DNA of 47,852 bases from Oscillospiraceae bacterium (GTDB taxonomy: Bacteria; Bacillota; Clostridia; Oscillospirales; SIG627), in contig SVQO01000018.1 in NCBI GenBank assembly GCA_015065325.1, positions 1 through 47,852 of the forward strand, in the 5' to 3' direction. The notes below the pieces were generated by a model. The model had not been told where the DNA came from. It did not search any database and saw only the letters and a program-made list of their open reading frames with translations. Numbering within the stretch: the first letter of the stretch is position 1; each line of letters starts with the position of its first letter. This document shows, piece after piece, positions 16,993 through 24,514 of the stretch. Made by a program: the position numbers and the translations under genes.

Positions 16993-17466
16993 ATGAAACG
17001 CTATATGAGGGTTATACTCCCCGTTCTGACCTTTTTGGTGATTGCCTTTATCTTTTCAAATTCTCTCTCCAGCGGAGCTCAGGCAAGCGCCAAAAGAGGC
17101 TTTGTGGTGGATCTCGTGCAAGAGATCGTTTCTGCCGTCGGTGGTGACGAGCCGGATTTTTCCGTCGGGGGATTGGCAGTGGTTTCCAAGTGCTTCCACG
17201 TAACGGAATTTGCTCTCTTCTCCTTCTGCCTGACTTGTTCGGTCATTTTGCTCGGGGATTATCGGAACGGACGTTTTGAAAAAATCATACTTTGCGGAAT
17301 GACGCTTGCTCTGACGGACGAGCATTTGCAGAAGCTGTCGGAGGGAAGGGGACCCGCCTTGACCGACGTGCTGGTGGATCTGGCAGGCGTAATGATCGGT
17401 TACGCAGTTGCCGTGCTTTTGTTCTCCCTTCTTGCGAAAAACGAAAAAAAGAAAGCAGAGACTTGA
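16993..17466 (+). CDS. VanZ-like membrane protein
   Basis: A 157-residue membrane protein starting at the ATG at 16993, 6 nt after CGGAGG and 1 bp after the trmL stop. There are three to four hydrophobic helices. VanZ-family signatures are visible: FSNSLSS after the first helix, KCFHVTEFALF, and LTDEHLQKLSEGR (the family's DExxQ-type motif). VanZ proteins are linked to teicoplanin resistance in some hosts, but most members have no known function, and nothing here suggests a glycopeptide resistance cluster. It is the last gene of the ligase-ACP-trmL operon. Confidence 0.82.
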   Translation: MKRYMRVILPVLTFLVIAFIFSNSLSSGAQASAKRGFVVDLVQEIVSAVGGDEPDFSVGGLAVVSKCFHVTEFALFSFCLTCSVILLGDYRNGRFEKIILCGMTLALTDEHLQKLSEGRGPALTDVLVDLAGVMIGYAVAVLLFSLLAKNEKKKAET

Positions 17467-17483
17467 AAAAAGTCTCTGCTTTC
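17451..17483. terminator. Bidirectional terminator between convergent genes
   Basis: A 13-bp perfect inverted repeat (GAAAGCAGAGACT and its complement) with a 7-nt loop that contains the stop codon of the VanZ-like gene. It serves that operon on the plus strand and the HAD phosphatase gene (stop at 17487) on the minus strand. Confidence 0.85.
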
Positions 17484-17486
17484 TTT

Positions 17487-18299
17487 TTATGCCTTCAGTA
17501 CGTCCAGGATGACGCCTGCATCGGGAAGTACCAGATGAGGCTTGTCGGGAGAAGCAGCAAGGATCGCTTCATCGGTCTCACCGCTCATTACCAGAATTCC
17601 CCAAATGCCTGCATTCAATCCGCTCTTAACGTCCGTGTAAATGCGGTCGCCGACCACACAGGTCTTTTCCTTTTCCGCACCCATTTTTCTTCTTGCAAGA
17701 TCCATCATCAATGCGCCGGGCTTTCCGATAACGACGGGAGTTTTTCCCGTTGCGTTTTCGATCATTTTGCACACGCTTCCGCAGTCGGGAACACTGCCGA
17801 ATTCGGTGGGACAAACCAAATCGGGGTTGGTGGCAAGATAGGGAAGTTCGGGATTATCGCAAAGCAAACGGCTTACGTCCTCAAGCTTTTTGAAGGTCAG
17901 CTCGGTGTCAAAGCCCATTACGATACACTCTACCTCGTCCAGCTTTTCCGTAATGGAGAAGCCGGCGCCGCGAAGCTGTTCCTTTAGGGATTCGGTTCCG
18001 CAAACGTAAAGCGTCTTTCCGGGATGGTTTTCGAGCAAATAGTGGGCGGTTGCCTGGGAGGAAGTGTAGAAATCCTCTACGGTGCTTTCGATGCCGAGCT
18101 TTGCCAGCTTCTTTACGTAGTCTTCGGGGCTCTTGGAGGAGTTGTTGGTGGTGAAAAGATACTTTTTTCCCTCCTCGCGGATCTTCTTCAAAAGCTCCTT
18201 GGTAAAGGGGTAAAGCTGATTTCCAAGATACAGCGTACCGTCCATGTCAAAGAGAAACAGCTCGATTTCTTTTAGTTGTTCAACTTTCATTGCTTTCAT
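17487..18299 (-). CDS. HAD-superfamily phosphatase, class IIA (NagD-like)
   Basis: A 270-residue cytoplasmic haloacid dehalogenase-type phosphatase. Motif I is FLFDMDGTLYLG (nucleophile Asp), motif II is FTTNNSSKS, the motif III lysine lies in VVIGKPG, and motif IV is VVGDRIYTDVKSG. The C2A cap between motifs II and III is characteristic of NagD/p-nitrophenylphosphatase-type enzymes that act on small sugar or nucleoside phosphates. The start at 18299 has AAAGGAT 7 nt upstream; another ATG follows at 18290. Only 23 bp separate it from the mgtC-like gene, with no terminator, so the two probably form an operon under the leader described at 18974-19125. Confidence 0.9.
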   Translation of the reverse strand: MKAMKVEQLKEIELFLFDMDGTLYLGNQLYPFTKELLKKIREEGKKYLFTTNNSSKSPEDYVKKLAKLGIESTVEDFYTSSQATAHYLLENHPGKTLYVCGTESLKEQLRGAGFSITEKLDEVECIVMGFDTELTFKKLEDVSRLLCDNPELPYLATNPDLVCPTEFGSVPDCGSVCKMIENATGKTPVVIGKPGALMMDLARRKMGAEKEKTCVVGDRIYTDVKSGLNAGIWGILVMSGETDEAILAASPDKPHLVLPDAGVILDVLKA

Positions 18300-18322
18300 T
18301 GCTTTTATCCTTTTTCTGTCCG

Positions 18323-18973
18323 TTATGCTTCAAATGCGTAGGCGACGCCTTCCAGTTCCAGGAATTCGTCTGCGTGCAGACCCTTTCTTCGGTCCATGAC
18401 AACGTCAATTCCCAAATGACCCGCAGAGCCGCTGATCGGGGCATAAACGCGGAAGGTAGGCTCGGCGGGACACTTCTCCTTTGCTTCTTTGATGAAGTTG
18501 TTTAGTTGGGTCATTTCGGTCAACTCAACGTAAACGACCAAAGTGTTTTTCTTTCTTCTTTCAAACTTGGAAAAAAGGGTCAGCGTGATGAGGAAGAAAA
18601 AGGCTCCGATCAACGCACCGCTGTAAAAGCCGTAGCCGACAGCAATGCCGAGCGTAGCGGTTGCCCATACACCTGCGGCGGTGGTCAGACCCATGATCAT
18701 ATTGTCGTTTTTGAGGATGATCATTCCGGCACCGAGAAAACCGACGCCGCTGATTACCTGTGCCGCCAGACGGAGAACGTCTCCGGTCTTTGCAATCTCG
18801 TTGATGTAAAGGCCCGTCATCGCGGTCACGGCGGAACCGAGGCAAACCAGCACGTGGGTGCGCATTCCCGCAGCTCTGCCGTGGCGTGCACGCTCCATGC
18901 CGATAAATAGTCCGATCAAAACAGCGACCAGCGAACGTAACCCTACTGTGAAAATTCCTTCTAACCCAGTCAA
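18323..18973 (-). CDS. MgtC/SapB family membrane protein
   Basis: A 216-residue protein with four to five hydrophobic helices in the first 140 residues (family pattern GMERARHGRAAGMRTHVLVCLGSA) and a soluble C-terminal domain of ACT-like character. MgtC proteins are inner-membrane factors linked to magnesium homeostasis and, in pathogens, to inhibition of the F1Fo ATPase; the role in Clostridia is not settled. The start is TTG at 18973 with AGGAGG 7 nt upstream; there is no in-frame ATG closer to the RBS. It is preceded by an approximately 120-nt leader with two hairpins and a short open frame. Confidence 0.88.
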   Translation of the reverse strand: MTGLEGIFTVGLRSLVAVLIGLFIGMERARHGRAAGMRTHVLVCLGSAVTAMTGLYINEIAKTGDVLRLAAQVISGVGFLGAGMIILKNDNMIMGLTTAAGVWATATLGIAVGYGFYSGALIGAFFFLITLTLFSKFERRKKNTLVVYVELTEMTQLNNFIKEAKEKCPAEPTFRVYAPISGSAGHLGIDVVMDRRKGLHADEFLELEGVAYAFEA

Positions 18974-19096
18974 AATGTTTCCTCCTGTTATGTTTTCTTA
19001 AAAAATATGCAGAACGTGGAGTAAAATATTCTGCTTATAACGAAAAAGATGCAAGGAAGCGCATCCGTTTCTCTTGCATCTCTTCAGCATAGTTCT
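18974..19096 (-). promoter_or_regulatory. Structured 5' leader of the mgtC-like gene (candidate attenuator)
   Basis: In the minus-strand transcript an 8-bp perfect stem (GATGCAAG/CTTGCATC, plus-strand 19048-19055 and 19073-19080) is followed at once by UUUUU, which is a terminator-like hairpin. A second 6-bp stem (GCAGAA/TTCTGC, 19009-19034) is followed by an A/U-rich run. Both lie between the promoter at 19097-19125 and the TTG start. Terminator-shaped hairpins inside a leader suggest transcription attenuation. The first hairpin could alternatively be the terminator of the rubrerythrin gene, but the promoter sits between that gene and the hairpin. Confidence 0.5.
18998..19090 (-). CDS. Possible 30-residue leader peptide upstream of mgtC
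   Basis: An open frame beginning ATG at 19090 (MLKRCKRNGCASLHLFRY...) spans both leader hairpins and ends at TAA 18998. It is basic and cysteine-containing. The ATG is only about 7 nt beyond the -10 box, so the transcript would be leaderless or nearly so, and there is no Shine-Dalgarno. A translated leader would fit an mgtL/mgtM-like attenuation scheme as described for enterobacterial mgt operons, but translation is not shown. Confidence 0.25.
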   Translation of the reverse strand: MLKRCKRNGCASLHLFRYKQNILLHVLHIF

Positions 19097-19125
19097 ATTG
19101 TAACGAAAAAAACTCCGTTTGTCAA
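19097..19125 (-). promoter_or_regulatory. Promoter of the mgtC/HAD operon
   Basis: TTGACA (19120-19125) and TACAAT (19097-19102) on the minus strand with a 17-bp spacer, directly downstream of the rubrerythrin stop codon. Confidence 0.82.
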
Positions 19126-19140
19126 TCGTTTGTCGAAAAA

Positions 19141-19683
19141 TCAATAATTCTCGGCAAGAAGCTCGAAATAGCTCTGGGGGTGTGCACAGGTGGGACAAAC
19201 TTCGGGAGCCTTGTCGCCAACGTGCAGATGACCGCAGTTGCGGCACTCCCATACCTTTACTTCTTCTTTTGCGAATACTTCAGCCTTTTCAACGTTTTGC
19301 AGAAGCTTGCGATATCTTTCCTCGTGATGCTTTTCAACGGCGGCGACCAAACGGAATTTTCTTGCAAGCTCGGTAAAGCCTTCCTTCTCCGCGGTTACTG
19401 CGAATCCCTCGTACATATCGGTCCATTCGTAGTTTTCGCCCTCTGCTGCTGCGGCAAGGTTTGCGGCGGTATCACCGATACCGTTCAGCTCCTTGAACCA
19501 CATTTTTGCATGCTCTTTTTCGTTTTCGGCGGTTTTCAGAAACAGAGCGGAGATCTGCTCATAGCCTGCTTTTTTTGCCGCGGATGCAAAATAGGTGTAC
19601 TTGTTTCTTGCCTGGCTTTCACCTGCAAATGCGGCTTCCAGGTTCTTTTCGGTTTGGGTTCCTGCGTATTTGGTTTCACTCAT
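19141..19683 (-). CDS. rbr: Rubrerythrin
   Basis: A 180-residue cytoplasmic non-heme iron peroxidase that reduces hydrogen peroxide in anaerobes. The N-terminal ferritin-like di-iron domain has the expected E...ExxH ligand pattern ([35 protein letters not shown]). The C-terminal rubredoxin-like domain has two Cys pairs ([10 protein letters not shown] and CPTCAHP). The start is the ATG at 19683 behind AAAGGAGG; the longer in-frame reading runs through the promoter. Monocistronic with its own promoter. Confidence 0.95.
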   Translation of the reverse strand: MSETKYAGTQTEKNLEAAFAGESQARNKYTYFASAAKKAGYEQISALFLKTAENEKEHAKMWFKELNGIGDTAANLAAAAEGENYEWTDMYEGFAVTAEKEGFTELARKFRLVAAVEKHHEERYRKLLQNVEKAEVFAKEEVKVWECRNCGHLHVGDKAPEVCPTCAHPQSYFELLAENY

Positions 19684-19711
19684 AGTGCTACCTCCTTTTT
19701 TTATTGTAAAT

Positions 19712-19740
19712 ATTATATCCTTTTCCCCTCGGAAAATCAA
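19712..19740 (-). promoter_or_regulatory. Promoter of rbr
   Basis: TTGATT (19735-19740) and TATAAT (19712-19717), 17 bp apart on the minus strand, 28 bp upstream of the ATG. No obvious PerR-type dyad was recognised over it. Confidence 0.8.
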
Positions 19741-19808
19741 GAGATTTTTAAAAAATGCTTTTTCGGAATATTGGAATAAAGAAAAGCTCGGATTCATAGG
19801 ATGCTAAG

Positions 19809-19833
19809 AAAAAAGGCACATCCGCAGATGTGC
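19809..19833 (-). terminator. Rho-independent terminator of the 56-residue small protein gene
   Basis: A 7-bp GC-rich stem (GCACATC/GATGTGC, 19816-19833) followed on the minus strand by C and six T. It starts 6 bp after the stop codon, which supports the reality of the small gene. Confidence 0.78.
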
Positions 19834-19839
19834 CCGTGC

Positions 19840-20010
19840 TCAAAGGTCGTCGGCGTCCTGAACGGGCCGCTCCTTGAAATCCAGCGGAAGACCGGTGTAC
19901 CATCCCTCCGGATCGGTCCTGCTGGGAGGCAGATGGATCATATCGCTGGGACCTGTCTCACTGACGGGACGCGGTTTTCTGTCTTTGGGGTTGATTTTGA
20001 TCTTTTTCAT
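19840..20010 (-). CDS. Small conserved-looking protein, 56 residues
   Basis: Begins ATG at 20010 behind AGGAGAAAACGA and ends TGA at 19840, with a terminator 6 bp later. The product (MKKIKINPKDRKPRP...) is soluble, charged and proline-rich, with no signal or membrane segment. Its second half reads DPEGWYTGLPLDFKERPVQD followed by ADDL. I recall similar short proteins of Clostridia ending in a 'G-x-Y-T-G-x-P ... P-V-Q-D-A-D-D-L' pattern with no assigned function; that recollection is not a database result. The RBS, terminator and promoter together make it very likely a real gene. Confidence 0.8.
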   Translation of the reverse strand: MKKIKINPKDRKPRPVSETGPSDMIHLPPSRTDPEGWYTGLPLDFKERPVQDADDL

Positions 20011-20071
20011 TCGTTTTCTCCTGAGCTTTTTCTTTTAGTGTTCGTTTTCTGCACCATTTTATGCTTTTTGC

Positions 20072-20101
20072 ATTGTATTTTTTTATTTTTTATGATACAA
20101 T
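20072..20101. promoter_or_regulatory. Symmetric overlapping divergent promoters (hprK operon / small protein gene)
   Basis: The inverted repeat ATTGTAT ... ATACAAT (20072-20078, 20095-20101) gives, on each strand, TTGTAT as -35 and TACAAT as -10 with a 17-bp A/T spacer. On the plus strand (-10 at 20096-20101) it fires towards hprK; on the minus strand (-10 at 20072-20077) towards the 56-residue protein gene. Each hexamer of one promoter overlaps one of the other, so both cannot be occupied at once. Confidence 0.65.
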
Positions 20102-20135
20102 GAAAAGGCAACTACGGTCGAAAGGAAAAGTGAAA

Positions 20136-21071
20136 ATGTCAGAGCAGTATTATGTCAAATTAAGCGAGTTGATCGAAAAACTGAATTTGAAGGAAATTGT
20201 CCTGAGCGAGGAGCAACGAAAGAAGAAAATTTACCGTAAGGAAGTGAACCGCCCCGGTCTTTTTCTTACAGGCTTCCACGAGAATTTCGACCCCGACCGC
20301 ATTCAGATCCTGGGAAAAACCGAGTACGATTATCTGGAATCTCTTTCCGAGGAAGCAAGAAATGATTCTATTCGTGCACTGATGGAGCAAAAGCCCATCT
20401 GCGTTATTCTTTGCCATAGTAAAGAAGCCAGAGAAGCTACCAAGGAGTACGCTGCCATCAACGATGTTCCTCTTTTGATGACCCATAAGGATACCTCCTA
20501 TTTCATGTCCGCTTTGATCTCTATGCTCAACGTGGCTCTTGCCGAGCGGATCACGCGGCACGGTGTTCTTGTGGAGGTGTACGGTGAAGGCGTTTTGCTT
20601 TTGGGTGACAGCGGCGTCGGTAAGAGTGAAACCGCAATTGACCTTGTAAAGCGCGGTCATCGACTGATCGCCGACGATGCGGTGGAGATCAAAAAGGTTT
20701 CCGATATCACTCTGGTCGGGTCTGCTCCCGAAACCATCCGCCATTACGTGGAGCTTCGCGGAATCGGCGTGGTTGACGTGCGCCGTTTGTTTGGAATGGG
20801 CGCGGTCAAGGATACGGAGAAAATTGAGCTGATCATTCATTTGGAGCAGTGGGAGCAGGGAAAATTCTACGAGCGCTTGGGGATGGAAATGGAATATACG
20901 GAATTGATGGGAATCAAGATCCCCTCTGTGACCATTCCCGTTCGTCCCGGTCGAAATCTTGCCCTTATTATTGAAATTGCCACGATGAATACCAGACAGA
21001 GACTTATGGGCTTCAATACGGCGCAGGAGTTGGAAGAGCGCCTGATGAAGCAGTTTGAAGGAGAAGAATAA
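20136..21071 (+). CDS. hprK: HPr kinase/phosphorylase
   Basis: A 311-residue bifunctional enzyme that phosphorylates HPr (and Crh) on Ser46 and reverses it, the central sensor of carbon catabolite repression in Firmicutes. The N-terminal regulatory domain is followed by Walker A LGDSGVGKSETAIDLVKRGH, then LIADDAVEIKK, the family signature ELRGIGVVDVRRLFG and a C-terminal helix. The start at the ATG at 20136 (MSEQYYVKL) has AAAGGA upstream; 25 codons of extra open frame lie in the promoter region. Its TAA shares an A with the ATG of glcK. First gene of a five-gene operon. Confidence 0.95.
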   Translation: MSEQYYVKLSELIEKLNLKEIVLSEEQRKKKIYRKEVNRPGLFLTGFHENFDPDRIQILGKTEYDYLESLSEEARNDSIRALMEQKPICVILCHSKEAREATKEYAAINDVPLLMTHKDTSYFMSALISMLNVALAERITRHGVLVEVYGEGVLLLGDSGVGKSETAIDLVKRGHRLIADDAVEIKKVSDITLVGSAPETIRHYVELRGIGVVDVRRLFGMGAVKDTEKIELIIHLEQWEQGKFYERLGMEMEYTELMGIKIPSVTIPVRPGRNLALIIEIATMNTRQRLMGFNTAQELEERLMKQFEGEE

Positions 21072-22024
21072 TGTATTATATCGGAATTGATTTGGGAGGC
21101 ACCAACATTGCCTGCGGGATCGTTGACGTAAACGGAAAGCTGCTTTTGAAAAAAAGCTGCAAGACGGGAGCCGATCGCCCCGTGGAAGACATTATGACGG
21201 ATATGGCAAAACTGGTCGAGGAAGTGATCGCTGAGTCCGGCTTTCCCAAGGAAAAGATCGCCTTTTTGGGCGTTGCCGCTCCGGGAATTGCCAATTCGGA
21301 CAGCGGGGTGATCGAGTATTCCTGTAATTTGCCCTCGTTTTTGAAGTTCAACATCGTTGAGGATTTGAAAAAGCGCACGGGCATTGCCAGAATCGGTCTG
21401 GAAAACGATGCCAACTGTGCCGCCAAGGGAGAAGCGGAGGCGGGTGCCGCCAAGGGCTGCAAGAGCTCTGTGTTTATTACCCTGGGAACCGGTGTGGGGG
21501 GCGGTGTCATCCTGGATGGCAAGGTGTTTCACGGCTTTAATTTTGCGGGAGCGGAATTGGGTCACGTGGTTATCGAATCTGACGGCGTTCCTTGCTCCTG
21601 CGGCAGAAAGGGCTGTTGGGAGAGCTATAGCTCCGCAACCGCTCTTTGTCGGATGACCGAGGAGGAGATGAATCAAAATCCCGAGTCTTTGATGTGGCAG
21701 GTGGTTCGAGAGGGAAAGGGCTACGTGAACGGAAGAACTGCCTTTGACGCGATGCGTATGGGGGATGAAAGTGCCAAAAAGGTTCTGGAAAAATTTACCC
21801 GTTATCTTGCCATCGGTATTACCAATATGGTCAATATTTTTCAGCCCGAGATCCTTTCCGTCGGCGGAGGAATTTCCGCAGAGGGAGAGACTCTGCTTGC
21901 TCCTGTACGGGAGATCTTGGAACGGGAACAGTATTCCCGCAACTGCGAGAAGAAGACCGTTTTGAAAAAAGCAGAGCTTGGAAATGACGCGGGAATTATC
22001 GGCGCCGCACTTCTCTGGAGGTAA
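21071..22024 (+). CDS. glcK: ROK-family glucokinase
   Basis: A 317-residue sugar kinase that makes glucose 6-phosphate with ATP. The phosphate-binding motif IGIDLGGTNIACGIVD is at the N terminus, ENDANCAAKGEAEAGAAKG carries the catalytic Asp, TLGTGVGGGVILDGK follows, and the ROK zinc site reads ELGHVVI ... CSCGRKGCWESY with the Cys-x-Cys-Gly-x2-Gly-Cys pattern. It overlaps hprK by 1 bp (TAATG). Pairing with hprK couples glucose phosphorylation and carbon sensing in one transcript. Confidence 0.93.
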   Translation: MYYIGIDLGGTNIACGIVDVNGKLLLKKSCKTGADRPVEDIMTDMAKLVEEVIAESGFPKEKIAFLGVAAPGIANSDSGVIEYSCNLPSFLKFNIVEDLKKRTGIARIGLENDANCAAKGEAEAGAAKGCKSSVFITLGTGVGGGVILDGKVFHGFNFAGAELGHVVIESDGVPCSCGRKGCWESYSSATALCRMTEEEMNQNPESLMWQVVREGKGYVNGRTAFDAMRMGDESAKKVLEKFTRYLAIGITNMVNIFQPEILSVGGGISAEGETLLAPVREILEREQYSRNCEKKTVLKKAELGNDAGIIGAALLWR

Positions 22025-22026
22025 TT

Positions 22027-22953
22027 ATGTCCGTATTTGAAAAGGTTTGCACCCTGCTTTCTTCTTTGGAAAAAGAGGGAAAGATCCGTTCCGAGGAGTA
22101 TGAGCTTTGTGAGAAATATTCGCTTGCTCGTCTGACCTCTTTCAAAACGGGCGGAGTTGCTACGGTTTTGTTTCCCGAAACGCTTTCTGTGGCGGCGGCG
22201 ATCTATCCGCTTCTGAAAAAAGAGGATATTCCGATCTTCGTTTTGGGGAATGGCTCCAACGTGATTGCAAGGGACGAAGGCTACGACGGTTTGATCCTGT
22301 CCTTGATCCGCTTGAAAAAGACTCAGGTGTCCGATGTTTGTATTACGGCGGAGAGCGGAGCACTTTTAACCACCGTCGCAACCCTTGCTCAGAGAAATGC
22401 GTTGACGGGAATGGAGGCGCTGTACGGCATTCCCGGTACGGTTGGGGGCGCCGTGTTTATGAATGCGGGTGCCTACGGAACCGAGTGCCGCGACGTGCTT
22501 GCTTTCGTAAACTGCATTACGTCAAGCGGGGAATTCAAGACCTATTCCGTTGACGAACTTGCGTTGGGATACCGCACCAGCCGCTTTGAAGAAAGCGATG
22601 ATCTGATCCTTTCTGCCACCTTCCGCTTGAAAAAGGGAAAGGCGGAGGAGATCCGTGCTGCCATGGATGATTTTATGGCGCGCCGCGTGGAAAAGCAACC
22701 TCTGGAGTATCCCAGTGCAGGAAGCACCTTTAAGCGCTACGAAGGTCGTTTTACGGCACAGCTGATCGATGAAAACGGCTTGAAGGGTTATCGACACGGA
22801 GGTGCCATGGTCAGTGAAAAGCACGCAGGCTTTGTTATAAACTACGACCACGCCACCAGCTCGGATATTTTTGCCGTGATCGAAAAGGTGCAGGAGACCA
22901 TTTTTGAAAGCGAAGGGATCCGCATTCAGCGCGAGGTCCGCATTATTGAATGA
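22027..22953 (+). CDS. murB: UDP-N-acetylenolpyruvoylglucosamine reductase
   Basis: A 308-residue FAD-dependent reductase of peptidoglycan precursor synthesis; it converts UDP-GlcNAc-enolpyruvate to UDP-MurNAc. FAD-binding motifs LGNGSNVIARDEGYDGLIL and YGIPGTVGGAVFMNAGAYG are present. The catalytic serine lies in EYPSAGSTFKR, and the terminal REVRIIE holds the catalytic glutamate. The length and the absence of the extra tyrosine loop fit the type II (Firmicutes) enzyme. It starts 2 bp after glcK. Confidence 0.95.
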   Translation: MSVFEKVCTLLSSLEKEGKIRSEEYELCEKYSLARLTSFKTGGVATVLFPETLSVAAAIYPLLKKEDIPIFVLGNGSNVIARDEGYDGLILSLIRLKKTQVSDVCITAESGALLTTVATLAQRNALTGMEALYGIPGTVGGAVFMNAGAYGTECRDVLAFVNCITSSGEFKTYSVDELALGYRTSRFEESDDLILSATFRLKKGKAEEIRAAMDDFMARRVEKQPLEYPSAGSTFKRYEGRFTAQLIDENGLKGYRHGGAMVSEKHAGFVINYDHATSSDIFAVIEKVQETIFESEGIRIQREVRIIE

Positions 22954-22974
22954 TCGTTTGATCGGAGGAGTTGA

Positions 22975-23898
22975 ATGGAGAGTTTTTCTTCTTCGGTAAA
23001 GTCCTACCTCTGCGACAAAAGCTTTGAGGAATTGGGCTTTGGAGAAAAAGAGAGGGTGAAGTGGAAGGAGTGCTGCGGCAAAGCCTTCCTACGCGCTGTC
23101 TTTCTCTTTTTGGCGCAGGAGGAGGACGGAGCCGAGATTCTATCCTCTGACCGCGAAAAACTTTTGGAGATCTGCGCGTATCTTTTGATCAGAGCTTTTG
23201 ATATTGAAGCGAAGGTTTTGAAGCGTGAGCGGGGAAACCGTCGGGGAGCCATTTTGTCTTTGCCGCGCGGAACGTGCGAAAGAGTTCTCTATGCGTCGGA
23301 GAAATTTATGTCGGAGGGCTGTGACCGTTGCCGCGTACTGTATATCCGCGCGGCGCTTCTTGCAAGAGGGACCATTATGGATCCCGAAAAGGGCTACCAC
23401 GCCTCCTTCCGTGCACAAAACGAAGCAGGGGCGGACGAGCTTTCCGCGGTGCTTGAAAGCTTTGGCATCGAGTCGAAAAAGCATATTGAGCGCGGACTTC
23501 CCGCGATCTATTTGAAGGAAAGCGGCAAGGTCGAGGATCTTCTCTCAGCCATCGGTGCCCAGAAATTCTCCCTCCAACTGATGGAAAATCGTGTGGAAAA
23601 AAGCATTCGTGCCGATATCAGCCGCAGGCAGAATTTCGACAATGCCAATATGGCGCGTGCCATCAACGGAGCACAGAGTACTATTTCTGCCATTCGCTAT
23701 TTGGAGTCGGAGGGCATTCTGGAAACCTTATCCGAGCCCCTTCAAAAAGCGGCGAGACTGCGTCTTTCCTTGCCCGAGGTATCCTTGGCGGAGCTTTGTC
23801 GCTTTTCCGAAGAAAAGATCACGAAGTCGGGACTGAACCACCGCCTGCAAAAACTGCTCGTCATAGCAGAAAAATTGAAAGAAGAAAAGGAGTTCTGA
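22975..23898 (+). CDS. whiA: DNA-binding protein WhiA
   Basis: A 307-residue protein with the LAGLIDADG-like N-terminal fold and the C-terminal WhiA helix-turn-helix. Recognisable parts are GCDRCRVLYIRAALLARG, MDPEKGYHASF, the HTH-domain stretch RRQNFDNANMARAINGAQ and the closing ITKSGLNHRLQKL. WhiA affects cell division and chromosome segregation in Firmicutes. A GGAGG-type RBS precedes the ATG at 22975. In many Firmicutes rapZ and yvcK lie between murB and whiA; here the gap is only 21 bp, so both are absent from this locus. Confidence 0.9.
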   Translation: MESFSSSVKSYLCDKSFEELGFGEKERVKWKECCGKAFLRAVFLFLAQEEDGAEILSSDREKLLEICAYLLIRAFDIEAKVLKRERGNRRGAILSLPRGTCERVLYASEKFMSEGCDRCRVLYIRAALLARGTIMDPEKGYHASFRAQNEAGADELSAVLESFGIESKKHIERGLPAIYLKESGKVEDLLSAIGAQKFSLQLMENRVEKSIRADISRRQNFDNANMARAINGAQSTISAIRYLESEGILETLSEPLQKAARLRLSLPEVSLAELCRFSEEKITKSGLNHRLQKLLVIAEKLKEEKEF

Positions 23899-23899
23899 A

Positions 23900-24481
23900 A
23901 TGAAAACCAACGGCGATTTTTACGCCCTGCTGTTTCAGATGAAAAATATTGCCCGCTGGGGCTTGATGTATAATACTCGCCAGGAAAATTTGAGTGAGCA
24001 TTCGATGGAATGCGCCGTTATCGCCCACGCACTTGCCCTGATCGGTAACCGCCATTTTGAGAGAAAGCTGGATCCTACCCGCATTCTCGCGGCGGCGCTC
24101 TTTCACGATATGAACGAGGTGCTCACGGGCGATCTTCCTACACCCATTAAGTACTATAACGACGGCATCAAAAATTCCTATAAGGAGATCGAGCGCATCA
24201 GCCTTGAAAAAATGCTGTCCCTTCTGGATGAAGAAACGGAAAAATCCTATAAGGAGCTGCTTGATCTTACTCCCGAGGAGGAAAGGATCGTCAAGGGTGC
24301 GGATAAGCTCTGCGCTTACATCAAGTGCCTTCAGGAACTGGAAAGAGGAAACCGCGAATTCTCCTCTGCCTGCGCCGCAACCGAGCGCTCCATGAGGGAG
24401 ATGAAGATGCCTGAGGTGGATTTCTTCCTGGAGCATTACGTATCCTCCTTCACCAAAAACATCGACGAGGTTACTCTTTAA
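23900..24481 (+). CDS. yfbR: HD-domain 5'-deoxynucleotidase (YfbR-like)
   Basis: A 193-residue metal-dependent nucleotidase that removes phosphate from deoxyribonucleoside 5'-monophosphates. The family start ARWGLM.YNTRQENLSEHSMECAVIAHAL contains the first His; LFHDMNEVLTGDLPTP is the HD pair with its neighbouring acidic residues; VKGADKLCAYIKCLQE gives the last Asp. It starts 1 bp after whiA, probably coupled, and is the last gene of the hprK operon before the strong terminator at 24487. Confidence 0.88.
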   Translation: MKTNGDFYALLFQMKNIARWGLMYNTRQENLSEHSMECAVIAHALALIGNRHFERKLDPTRILAAALFHDMNEVLTGDLPTPIKYYNDGIKNSYKEIERISLEKMLSLLDEETEKSYKELLDLTPEEERIVKGADKLCAYIKCLQELERGNREFSSACAATERSMREMKMPEVDFFLEHYVSSFTKNIDEVTL

Positions 24482-24486
24482 CATAG

Positions 24487-24514
24487 AAAAAACCGTCCGA
24501 AAGGACGGTTTTTT
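24487..24514. terminator. Bidirectional terminator between yfbR and the quinone oxidoreductase gene
   Basis: A 12-bp perfect inverted repeat (AAAAAACCGTCC and its complement) around a GAAA tetraloop, with A and T tracts on both sides. It serves both convergent transcripts. Confidence 0.9.

Noticed and set aside
16993-17466. VanZ-like gene as evidence for glycopeptide resistance
   Set aside because: No vanHAX or regulatory genes nearby; VanZ-domain proteins are widespread in Clostridia in unrelated contexts.
18974-19096. mgtC leader considered as an M-box (ykoK) magnesium riboswitch
   Set aside because: The leader is too short and lacks the conserved M-box core; only two simple hairpins are visible.
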